The notes under the pieces are model-generated. The model ran no database searches and was not told where the DNA came from. It saw nothing but the letters and a program-made list of their open reading frames with translations. Source: Brachyhypopomus gauderio (lineage: Eukaryota > Chordata > Actinopteri > Gymnotiformes > Hypopomidae). From it: a DNA stretch of 64,000 nt. Numbering within the stretch: the first letter of the stretch is position 1; the number at the start of each line of letters is the position of its first letter. A program made the translations under genes and the position numbers. Positions 44,307 through 55,900 of the stretch are shown here, in pieces. The stretch is from contig NC_135221.1 of NCBI RefSeq assembly GCF_052324685.1, positions 4,962,629-5,026,628 on the forward strand, read 5' to 3'.

Positions 44307-46186
44307 GTAACGGATACAATTAAGTTCTTTATATGTCCTAACACGTCCGTTCAGCAAGACACGTTTTTATTAAGTCTGGTGTTGAGTTTGTTTTTTGTTT
44401 GTGATCTGTTGCTGGTGTGTTCAGATAGACTTTGTGTGTCAGTGTTTTCGTTGGACGGGCTTTTGTGTGCTGGAGCTGAGGCTAAATCATGTGCTGCTGG
44501 AGTGAATTGGACTTATCTAGATAGATGCGCTCTTAACATGATGAATTAGTTAAAACACGCGTTCATTTAGAAGAAATGTGTAACACTCGTTTTGAACGAT
44601 GATGGCACTTTTCTCTCTGCTAACTACTGATTAACCTTTAAACTAGAGCTAGGTTAATCATCACTAGTTTGCTATACGCCTGCATTGCAACAAATCACAA
44701 TTTGAGAAGTTTTTCACTGTATGTAATCGATTGTTAACGTTAACTTTCCATTTGTACTTATTAATTAGTCAAGTTACTTAAATGGAGCCTTAAATTATGA
44801 TGATATGGTTGGGCTAATATTTGTTTTCCTCGAGTTGTTGTTTCCTCTACACGCCGTGGCCCTAAACCGTAACTGAGTATTTATTACATGGGTGACAACT
44901 TGGGTTTGGTTCTGGCGACTCCCAGCCTGTGTGTTTAAACCCGGGGCTGGTGTGGCGCCTTCACTCCTGCAAGGCGTTTAAACAGGCCTGTTGGGCACGG
45001 AAGGAGGATTTATATATAAAAGGAAAAAAGCCAGCACATATAAAACCTTCACACCTAGACAACTTGATCAGTCCCGTCAGGACGTTTAATTAAGCTATGT
45101 CCTCACCGCCATGCTGTTAGGTTTAGGGAAAAGCATGAAATTGGTAAAAGTAGGCAGATAATCTTCCATGTGTGGAAATACTGTCCATATGATTTTGTAC
45201 CACACGCAAAACCACCCTCGTCATGTGTAGCTACTTATGTGGAAGCCAAATTCATTGTGTGTTCCGCTTTTGTTCACCTGCGTGTTGGACATTTAGACCA
45301 TTTGCAGTCCTGCACGAGGTCACACGGAGGCGTCCGTGATTGTATTAAAGGCCTACGGCATCCACACGAAACGGGGGTGCTGGATTAACCTTTTTCCTTA
45401 ACTGCAACCACAAGCAGGTTTGAAATATGGTTCCTCGCCACCAAGATCCTACCGAGGTTTCCGTAAAACGACTTGAAGGGCGTCTTAAACTTCAGTAGTT
45501 TATCCATGACCGTACACGAGCTTAGACAGTCCTTCTGTTTTACTAATATTGCAAATCTGGAAATGGTTGGCCCATACATCCAAACAGTAATAACGTTTTT
45601 TGCTATTTTAAAACGATTTTTAGGTTTTAGGAGGATCTTCGTTGGTTTTGGAGTGGTTCCACCCATTCTTCAGTGGAGATCCTCCATTTTGAGCGCCAAA
45701 TCTTGTTAGGCGGGTGTCGGTCGCGTGCACAGCTCGGTGCCGATGGATGTACTTGAATTTGGCTTAATACCAAAAGAAAACCTTTTCCGCACATTTATTT
45801 ACCTCATAACCATTGTACTTAAGTGAATCTTCCACAAAACGTAATTTTTGTTTGACATTTTAATTCAAATTCCAGTCATGTATAATTGTTCCCGCTTAGC
45901 TAAATTGCTTATATTGGCATTATCTAGGCCTAGTACAGAGTTACAGTTAATTGCATCTTACAGTTTTAATGGTTGTACTTTAGGAGAACATAATAGATAA
46001 AAATATTGATATTAAAACTTGTGCTTCTCCCCCCAGCACATTTGGTAATTGTTAAAAGTTGAGCTTGATTGAATGTTGATGGCTTGATGTTTTTTTTTCT
46101 CTTACAGGCTTAACTATGGATCATGCTGGTTATGAGGAAATTCAGATTGGATTAATGTCTTGCGAGAAGAAAAAAAAACTATGCTT

Positions 46187-46263
46187 TTCCTGCTAAGGTG
46201 CATCTTGTGTAGTTAGTGAAGTAGTGTAGTATCTACTGCGCTGGGTGCCCCTTCTGGCAGGAG
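46187..46263 (+). ncRNA. mir18c: mir-18 hairpin (miR-18c-like)
   Basis: The 5' mature arm at 46194-46216 begins TAAGGTGCATCTTGTG, the miR-18 seed and body. The 3' arm ACTGCGCTGGGTGCCCCTTC pairs with it. The TTGTGTAGTTAG ending is the fish miR-18c form as remembered. Confidence 0.94.
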
Positions 46264-46430
46264 AAACTGTTTGCTCAACAACTGGAAGCCTTGTAAATTA
46301 TTACTTAACGCATGGTGTTGTGATGGCAATGTGGAGTATAATGTTTACAACCCTGTTTATCAATATGACCCAGTTTTACAGCCGTGCCACAGCGTATGGA
46401 TCACAGCCACGTGGATGTAGAGGGTTTGTG

Positions 46431-46513
46431 GTCCAGGCAGTTCCAAAGTGCTCACAGTGCAGGTAGTGCCATGATATCTACTGCAGTGTGTGCACTTCAT
46501 GTATTGCTGGTCC
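46431..46513 (+). ncRNA. mir20b: mir-20b/mir-17-family hairpin
   Basis: The 5' arm at 46444-46466 begins CAAAGTGCTCACAGTGCAGG, carrying the AAAGTGC seed. The 3' arm CTACTGCAGTGTGTGCACTT pairs closely. It matches fish miR-20b from memory. Confidence 0.95.
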
Positions 46514-46550
46514 TTGTCCTCTGCTTCAGGACAGTTGGGACAAAGCCCTG

Positions 46551-46641
46551 GTGCAGGTGATGGCGAGTTTTGCAGGATTGCGTCCAGCTTTTAATATAAG
46601 CATGCTGTGCAAATCCATGCAAAACTGGCTGTTGCAGGTGC
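46551..46641 (+). ncRNA. mir19b: mir-19 hairpin (miR-19b-like)
   Basis: The 3' mature arm at 46606-46628 begins TGTGCAAATCCATGCAAAAC. The 5' star arm AGTTTTGCAGGATTGCGTCC (from 46566) pairs with it. The mature body equals miR-19b as remembered; the paralogue letter in fish is uncertain. Confidence 0.95.
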
Positions 46642-46867
46642 AAAACTCCATTGATGAAGGATGAATGAAAAGAATGTTGCAAGTATTCACGTTCCTCTGG
46701 GTTTGAGTTCAGTCAATAGACGTACGATTGTATAATTGGTGTGTATAATTTCACGTTTTAGTTCAGAATGAATATAAAGGAAGTTGTGTGTTGATGGTTC
46801 TTTTCTGCAAGCACTCATGGCCTGTTCTGCGGCCTGTTTCTAGTGACGGGTGATTCAAATATGGGTG

Positions 46868-46960
46868 TCTTGCTGTTTTCGGGTGGATGACTTTGCAATT
46901 TTAATGATGTCCAAAATCTTAAATGAAAAATTGCACGGTATCCATCTGTAATCCGCCAGA
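46868..46960 (+). ncRNA. mir363: mir-363 hairpin
   Basis: The 3' mature arm at 46929-46950 begins AATTGCACGGTATCCATC, and the 5' arm from 46880 (CGGGTGGATGACTTTGCAAT) is the expected partner. This miR-92-family member marks the cluster as the MIR106A~363 type rather than MIR17~92 proper. Confidence 0.96.
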
Positions 46961-47800
46961 TCTTATGACCTACAGAGCAGCAGCATTTTTGAACAGATTA
47001 CAGGATTGTTTATGTATGCATTTACATTCCAAGTACATCAACATTTTTATCAATATTTGGATCAATGAGTGCCTGCTGGTATATTCCCCTTCTGGGACGT
47101 GCAGTTACATAACTAGGAACAGCACCAGATGGCAGCATAGACTCATGTTCGCTAAACCTGCTTCTTGGAACATTTTGGGAATGTTTAAGTAATGTTTAAT
47201 AGTGTGTGCAGAATTAGTTTTCCAAGTGAATAAATAAAAACGCTCTTATCTTTTAGGAAACTAATGAGTAATTATGACTAGAATATGGCATGCAAGTTTT
47301 TTCCCCTAAATATTCAGTGTATATGTAATAACCTGTTAAAAATAAACGTTTTAAATAGTCTTGCATTTTGTTGTTTTCACCAAATAGAGCAATGAAATTT
47401 GGAAGTAGCCTACAATAACATCAGACTGGAAATAATGGTATCCTAAAAACGCTTTAAAATCGCGTATGTAACTTCTGTTGAATAGTCCACTTTTATGTTT
47501 TACTAAAAGTTAAACGTGAAAACGAAGTGTGAGTCGGCTATTGTAAGGAAATAATTTGGAATTAAAAGGAACAAAATTGGGCAGAGCAAGTTCTAACCTC
47601 TGAAGATCTCATTTATAGGCCATAAATGATCAAACGACAGAGGAAAACATTCTCCCGCTGCCGTAACCTATGAAGGACTGCCGACGGTCATGTTGTATAG
47701 GCGGGACCCACGTGTAATCCATTGATTTAAGACGTTTCACGTGTAATCCTGTTTATACTTGAATGCACACTGGAGGGCGATGGCGTGTAGGCTATCTACT
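46961..47800. other. spacer between the miRNA cluster and gpc3
   Basis: AT-rich with no gene seen. An AATAAA near 47232 and another near 47340 could end the miRNA primary transcript. Confidence 0.4.
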
Positions 47801-48119
47801 TACACTATCTGGCAACCTTTCGGCTGCAACTGAACGAGAAGGGAGTTTGTAAAAGAACAAACCAGTACTGTGAAGGGTGGTATTTTATGAGAATAGTAGT
47901 TCTTCGCTGCTAAGTTACCAGTCAGATGCAGTAACCAGGAAGATTAACACAGACTACAGGCTCGGGGATGTTGTGTCCTAACAGAGGTGCAGAACGAGAG
48001 GATGCTTAGATCTCTTGGATGGAGAAACGGGACACTGCTTCCTCCGACACTTTCTTAAGTACCACATCTATTCGACATCTCTCCCGTACTTTTTAGTGTT
48101 CGGTTCCTACGGTGTGACC

Positions 48120-51100
48120 ATGGATGGACTAAATCCGGTCGGTGCAGTGATTCTGTTCGCTTTGTTTGTGCCGCACGCTCAGCTAAGCAACCAGGCGCTA
48201 AACTGTCAAGAAGTGCGTTCATCCTTTCAGTTCTTATATCCTGGCACGAAGTGGGCTCCCGAATCGCCAGTCTCAGGTAAAAGATGCCCATAAAAACACC
48301 ATTAATGTGCTTGATGCATCTTACTTTCAGACACATAGGTGTCAGACACACAGATGTTAGACAAGCTTGTTATTGTGAGGAGCGCTTGTAACGACAATAT
48401 ATGCAACTGTACACGTTATTTCTTTACCTGTGTGTCGTGTAAATCTCGAGCCGACCTTAATTTTGTAGGCTACTCGTTTTAGCCAAGGTAATGTCGTCAA
48501 TTGGATAGAGGCAGACGCCTTGCAATCGCAACACAAGTAGTATAAAGTGGCAGGCAATTTTCACGTGGCTTAATAGTTACTGCGCTGGCGTCTCATTGAT
48601 TTACTCAAGCTAATTGAGCGCGTGCACACTCCTTCTCCCCTGACAGGTCCGCGTGCTTGTCGTATGCATGGGTGGTGGATGCACTGCAAAAGTTGTCTGG
48701 GTAAAAGCGGGCAGGTGTAAATGCATTTCTCGTCTTGTAACCAGTGTGAATTGCATATCATGTTGACGAACGGCAAACTGTTAGTGGATTTACTTAATCT
48801 GCCATATTTCCCCATAGTGAAGGCAATACAGAGGGTTGTTAACTCTCTCCAACATCTTTCTTCATGCTTCAGGTTTGTCATCCATCCTTGACTGCAGAGG
48901 AAAGAAATTTAAAAGAGAATCAATATACGCAGTAAAGAAATGGCCACAAAACATATTTTTAATGAAACCGTCAAACTTTTAGCTCTTCCAAAATAGGAAG
49001 AAAGTAATTAATTATCAACAATCACATTTGAAGGCTTTATTAGTTTGATAATTGGGGGTGGTACAGCATTATGTCCATAAAACACCTTTCCCTGGAAAAC
49101 ATTTTGGTTTCAGCTGTCTGTTTCAGAGTTCAGAAAAAAACACAAATAAAATTTTTGTCTTGATCGCGAACAAGCAAAGAACTGTTTGCCCTTCATGCTT
49201 AGTGAACAGCTCGTGTCCTTGCCAGAGTGACACGTAATCAGAGGTAATGTTCCTTTTTTAATCGTTTGACTATTTGCATTTTAAATCGGTCCTGGAATTG
49301 GGACAAAAGAACTTCGCCTAGCACACTCCACTAGTCTAGTATACTCCTCAGTGGGAAGAATATTAACATATAACCCTCGCTGAGGTTAGAGGTATGAAAT
49401 GGGATAACTTGCAGGAAGAGGGAATGAGTATCAAAGTAAACTTACATGCTTGTTCTAAATGGCTAGTCATGTATTATGCATCAACTTGTTAGACTGCATC
49501 CATCAAATATAAAACCATATGTCCCAGTACACTTGCAGTGGAGACTAATGTGTGCAACTTACCAGAGCCAGTGGTTTGAATGAAAAGGGGTATGGCACTG
49601 CCGTGATAACTGTGATTTATATGGCTTGGTGGCTATTATTTCTGCCTGTTTGTTATTTCGAAACTGTTATTTGACAGTTCATTTATTTTCAATGTCGTAG
49701 CTTTAATATTCTTTCTGTTCCTTATCATGCATTGTTAGCACATGTAAAGTGTTTTTAAAACCCTTTGATCGCTTCCTAAATTAAGACACCGGCATAATTA
49801 TTCTTTCGGGTACAATCTTGTGATCGGCCAATTGTCAAAGCTTCTGACGTTAGACACACAAAACCTTAATGTTTTTTGGAGTGGATACTTTGTGGTTTAA
49901 TGCTGCAGGCAATGTAAAGTCATGATAATCCTTGTGGTACAGAATCCCAGCTGAGACACTCAAAGCGGTGGTCATGGTTCTGCAACTTACCTGCATTCTG
50001 ATTCAGTAGATGACCTGATCGGATGCAGTCTGGACGTTGCTCTAAATGTTAATGGATGTACTTGTGTACTTGTGCAATGTCAGTCCAGTAGCTTACTCTA
50101 GCAAACACCCCCCCCCCCCATCCACTGCTAGAGTAAGTAGCATTAGAATCCACAAAAACCGCCTGCTTAAGAATTAATACAAGGAAACCAAAAAAACAGC
50201 GGCAACATTTGTTATTTTGGAGGCTGAAAGTGCCTCGTTCAACGCTGTGCTGAGAGCCGTCATTACTAATGCTAACAGGTGCAGAATTGGCAGTTCAGGC
50301 TCAAACAGCAAAACACTCTGGGCCACCCACGCATGACTGAGAAACACGGGTCAGAGAGAACTGGCCAGTTTCACTGAGATACCGATCTGAACTCTGCACA
50401 CGTCTCTTGCCTTGGAGTGGTAAATGAATGCAGACAACCCTAATGTTAATTGGACGAGGGAGCGACTGCAGGCAGTATAGTTCAGCGGTCACTGTCTTGT
50501 GATTGCATGGAGTCCTCTGAGAATTGAACACATACCGCAGGGGTTCAGTAACGCCACAGTAAGTGATTTGCCCTTCAATACTCTTGTCCTGTGCGTCAGC
50601 ATTGCATCTTTTCTTGTGCTAATCCTGTAACTTTTCCGCACGCCATTTAGTCAATCTGTGCCTCGTGTGTTCAAGTGCTCAAGTACGATCCTGCTAACTG
50701 GCTGTTGAGCTCAGGGTTTGGTTCTCAAAGTGCTGAGAGGAGACTGCGTTGCACGTTTGAACACTCTTGTTTTCAGTTCAACGTTCCTCTGAAGTGTAGT
50801 CCAGCCAGCTGTAAAACTACACTATACTGCAACTCGAGCAAGGTGGTGATTTCCTCGCAGGCGCCTGTGCTTGTATGTGTGGATGGTTAGTCATGGATAT
50901 TGAGTCGGTTCTTTCGCCAGCTGCTCCCTCCACTGGTGTTTGTGAGTGGGTTGATGCAGCGGTGCGGGCATTAGATTTATTTATTTTTTTCCAACAGCGA
51001 CAACCCCTACAAGCTTGCTGTGGCTAGAGGAGAGATGTTCAGGGCTCGGGTCGTGCTGGAGGAGGTGGGCTCTGCTCCACATGTCGGCCCCGGCAAGATT

Positions 51101-52887
51101 GAGCTGAATTCTAATCATGCTGCATGTGGTGCCAAGGGGCACGGAACCAAAAAGCCAGTGTGTGGGTTTTTTATCCCTCCCTCCTCTCTTCTCCACTGCG
51201 GAAGTTTCGGTTCACTCGTCCCCGCATCCCCACCCAAGAGGGAAAGGTTGAACGCGTTAATGAGAGTCGGATGTCGGAGCATAAAGGGCGACTCACTGTC
51301 CTTTCAGCCTTAAAGCCTCAGAACTCAAACTCAGGTTCAAAATGCGTGAACGATTGGTGCCTTCTTGTCCTAGCTAGCTGTCAGTGCCTTATGTACATCC
51401 GTTCCGCTAGAAATGATCGCAGTTGACGAGGTAGCTCCTCTCTGGTGGACTTCCTGCTTGAATTAAACTGTCAGGATGTTTGGCCCCTGTTTTCTCCATT
51501 GTTTCGTTGCTTGTCGAGCACTGTGTGAGTCTAAATGGAGCCACAGTACTTGTGTTTGATGCTACCGTAGCAGTGCACTCCTGATCTGAAGTTGGGTTCC
51601 GGGTCCAGGGTGCCAGCGCACAACCACCCTCCCTCGGACGCCCGACTCGTGGGAGTGGGAGAGACGAGTGTGGTGTAGTTACGTGTGAATCACTGCTGAG
51701 GCTGAGCTCCCTCGAGAGCTTCGTATGCTGTTAAGAGCTCGTGGGTCGGGTCTGGTTTTAATGGCTGTAATTGCAGACAGCGTTTCTAAAGCTCGTGGCT
51801 GTGGAACAAAGACTATAGACACCATGTACAGAACAGCAGGGTCTGTTTTCTGGGACATCATAACAATATGATGTGTGATGCTTCAAAAATATTTAGTGTG
51901 TGTATTAATTAATAATTCCCTGATGAGTGTGATATCGTGGCATCGTTGGAAACTAGCACGCAGACTCATGGCCTCGGAAAGTAGAGAAAGGTGGTCCAAC
52001 TGGTCTCTGTGATTTTTGTACCAGGGTGTAGTAACTTCTCCCTAAAGTAGAAAAAAATGTCCCTACACCTTTTTTTTAATAACATAGTAATGATTTGAGT
52101 CCAACTCTCAGGGAGGTTATTTGAGGCTGTTCATGTGAAGGTGATGGACCATAATCTCCAAGTTAAGTTGGATTTGCAGGAGCTGTGGACTTTTCTTGTA
52201 ATAGCTGAGCCCAGTTTTTAAATGAAACTGTACTTCCTAGAGGTTGTCCAGTTTAAGTGAGCGTGCAGAAACGTAAAACAGGGTGTTACCCTCGTTACTG
52301 AATGCACGTTTATAGAAGAAACGTGTGCATTCAGGTAAGACTGAAAATCAAGCTCAAAGCATTATCGTTCAAACTCCTGAATTTCAGAATTACATTGTCT
52401 TTTCAGTTTGGCCTCTGACATCAGTTTGATTTAATCATATGCACTCCACAGAACTTGCTTTAGGGATCGTGACTCTAAAAAGAACCGTCAAGAGACTCCT
52501 TGGTTCCTAATGGTGTTAATTTATAATTTATGCCACTAATGACGTCCTTTTAGTAATTCTATATTTTAACACGGTCTGTTTTTCTCCCTTGCAGCTTTAA
52601 GCTCTCGTGCTGATAGCTTCATAATTGGTGCCGAGGAGCTTGGTTATGCGTGTCTTTTGGTTTTGGTTCTGTGTCTCCAGGCGTGCTAGGGAAGAGTGGG
52701 TGGACGGGTTGTGTACACAGTCCTGGTGAGGCCTCGGGAGCCGGAGCTGCTTGGTCCATCCGGGCTCTGCACACACATCCTCTGACCTCGGGCCTTCGGG
52801 TCATACTGCAGGGGGGCGGGGCAAGCACAGGAAGGCCACGAACCGTTTAAGAGAAGCGCTGTGGAGAGTGGAGAACATTATCTGGAG

Positions 52888-52925
<38 letters not shown>

Positions 52926-55900
52926 TGGGACGCTGCAGCTTTATCAAGTCGCCTTTCCTTCGCGTTGCATCCAGATGTGTGTCCAGCTGTGTGTGTTTTT
53001 TTTTTCTGTATGTTTTGCACGGAGGAAACCGCGAGGCCTCACGGGGACGAGCGCCTTGCTGTGAAGAACAGAAGGTGGAGTTTATGGTGGAGGCTGAAGA
53101 TAAAAGACAGGGAAGGAAAGGCACGCTCGTGCTGGGACGGGGACGGTGTGTGTGGACGGGGGGACAGCCGCACAGCTACCGTGCGGAGAGTTAACATGAG
53201 CGCTCGTGTAACATTGTGCCGTGTGAACAATGAGGCAGGATGATGGATCTCCACACACAGGCCTTCTCCTTCTCGTCTGTGTTGAGCCGCACCCTTCCCC
53301 GTCAGTCCCCAAGAGCAGTCTTTATTTAGACAGAATGATGTGGTCTTTGTTCACGTGTCTCTGTGGGGAATAATCTGTCCCCATGGGCCTCCACTATTCC
53401 TCTCCACTCCAAACTTTTCTAATGAAATACATTTATCATCCGCAAACACAAGACAGACAGATGAAATTGTGTGTTTCTCGGCAGATAATTACCAAATCCG
53501 CCCGCTTTCTCCATCCTTTCATACCTGCTCCCGCCCCCTGTGCCGTGCGCCATTGACGGCTTAATAAATTTGCCCCACAGCCTGAAATTAGCTTGATCGT
53601 ATCTGTCGCCAGTCCTTTGCAAGTATTGATTTAGGATATTAAGCCTGTCAGTGTGCATGCAAAAGTTGCAGGCTGACCGAGGTGGCAGGTCCCCCAACAC
53701 CCCCCCCGTTTTTTCCCTTTCATACTGTGGCCATGTACGTGGGTGTGCCTGAATGGCTTGCAGTTCATTTGCAGGTGTGGGTGTGTGAAGAGTTTGATGT
53801 TAATAAATGCATTTACTCAACCCTGAATCCTTGCGTGTCTGCTTGATGAGAATTCCCTCCCCCCCGCCCCTGTGCCAGTTTTGATGAAGCTCTGTTCTTT
53901 TATTAAAAAACACTCACACACACACACACACACGCACACACACAAAAACACCCGCAAAACCAGACTGTTTATCCCATCTTCTTTGTACTTTAAACACAGG
54001 AAGGAGAAGTAGGACAAAATAAAAGTCTTCAGTTGCCTTTGATGCCTCCTTCTTTAGATTTTTTTGTACACTTAAAAGATATATATGTAGGTTTGGCCAA
54101 TCATCTTTCAGCAAGCCAGGATATGGATTATGGGGCTAAATTAAAGATGACCCACCACTTCTGAGCACTGAGTGGTCAGGAGCAGAAGAGGACACTGGGA
54201 GAATGTTTTGTGTTGATTTGCTATCACCAGTGTGTGTCTGCCACCAGGTGGTGACTGCCACGGTGAGGCCTCGCCATCAATGCTGTGATTGGACATTGTG
54301 AATCTTCTGAAGTCTTTGGTTGCCTGTGCTGCATTAGGCTTTTAATCAAAACCAGATCAGATAATTGTGTAATTGTGTAAACACCGTACTTCCCTATCTG
54401 TGCTTTTATTTGGCTCTTACTCTCATGAAATGCAAGGCTGAACATATAACTCAGTCTGAAGGCATCTGCTGTGCTTTCAACCCTACAATTAAAGACTAAA
54501 AGTCACATAAAGCTTTCTTGTGCACAGTGGAGTGCATTTTGTAGCTGGCCACTGAACAACCCGTTACATTTTTCCACTGTGCTCTGCCTTTGTCGGTCAG
54601 GGTTGTGGAGATGTGCTGCGTCATCCTGGCCTCGTGAAACTTCAATGGGCTGATTCTGTAGTCAACTGTGTTTCAGTAAAGTGGCACAACTAGCATTCAG
54701 AGTATCCAGTGCTTCTATCTATCTTTTGTTTCCTCTCACATTGTATCAGAACCCCCCCCCCCCCCCTCACCACCACCACCACCACCACCATCCTTTTCCC
54801 CTTGTGTGTGCTCTGGAAAACTGTGAAGCCTCTGATGGTTGTTTACAGCACTATCAATCAAGCCTGTTCCACCCCCTCAGGCAGCTCATCGACGCACAAC
54901 TCACCTGCCTCCAGTCCTGGAGAGAGATGCTCCTCACAAATGTATGTCAAAGCAAAAGGGAGATTTACCTCCGTTCATTTTATGTATCTTAAATTAAAAA
55001 AACCCTGTAAGAGCAGAGATGTAGTTCCTCCATAGACCTTTCTAGAATGTACAAAGTAATTAGTATTTCTGAGATGTTCAGACAATTTACTGTATGAATG
55101 AGTAAAGTCGTGAGTCAAATCAGAAACTAATAAAAGTGTTTTTATTTGACTGTTTCTGATGTACAGGAGAGTAACAGGCCGTGGCTGTTCACTTCATTAG
55201 TTTGCACATTCTGTATGATTGTGCGGGTTTGCACATTGTTCTCTTATAACCTCTCAGTTGACATTTTTAGATTAGAATTCTTCAAATAGGTTCACCGTTT
55301 GATGGAGTGTTATGTTTGATATGAACTGATTCTTAATTGGATGGTTAAAAAAAAAAGATTTTCAGACGTTTTTCAATCGTCTGCTAATTAGTCAATATAT
55401 TTTATTTTAATGGCAAGCGCCAGGTTGTTTATGTTCTCTGTAATTGGTATGAAACTTTCTTTTCTTGCAGTCATTGTTCTACAGGTACTGATAATACCTG
55501 CTATATGCTTCAAAATGCAAGACATTATTTATCATGATGGCAAATGCATAGTTCCGTATCACCGACCCCTGCTTTGTCAAACAGCCTTCAAATGCCACGG
55601 CCACTGTGAGTGCTGCCAATAAATCACATGTCATCACTCTCATTCAGGTGATCCATCTGTGCGAGATGCTCCTGGTAATGTGTTTTTCTGATTCTTCGTT
55701 CTCTTCTACCAAGGTGAGGGCATGTTCTTCATTTCCCTGGTGCTTGAAACCAGAGTTGGCTCACCAGACACAAGAGCCTGCAGTAGCATTTCAGTGCTGG
55801 GGCAGATGAAACACTGTGGTGGTCTGACAAAAGGCTGATGATGCCTACAGTGCGTCACGTTCCGGTCCTAGCGGGTCACACAAGTGCGGTTCAGTGGTTC

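Larger units (their letters stand above)
44200..46960 (+). ncRNA. putative primary transcript of the mir-18/20b/19/363 cluster
   Basis: The model has exon 1 ending at 44306, an 1.8-kb intron closed by a strong pyrimidine-tract acceptor (TTTTTTTTCTCTTACAG, exon from 46108), then an exon holding four hairpins within 770 bases. The arrangement is like MIR17HG. No protein-coding frame is visible. Ends are inferred. Confidence 0.55.

Noticed and set aside
46641-46870. mir-92a between mir-19 and mir-363
   Set aside because: No TATTGCACTTGTCCC-like sequence is present by eye.
48015-48119. N-terminal extension of gpc3
   Set aside because: The in-frame upstream codons begin with TTG, not ATG; the ATG at 48120 gives a proper signal peptide.
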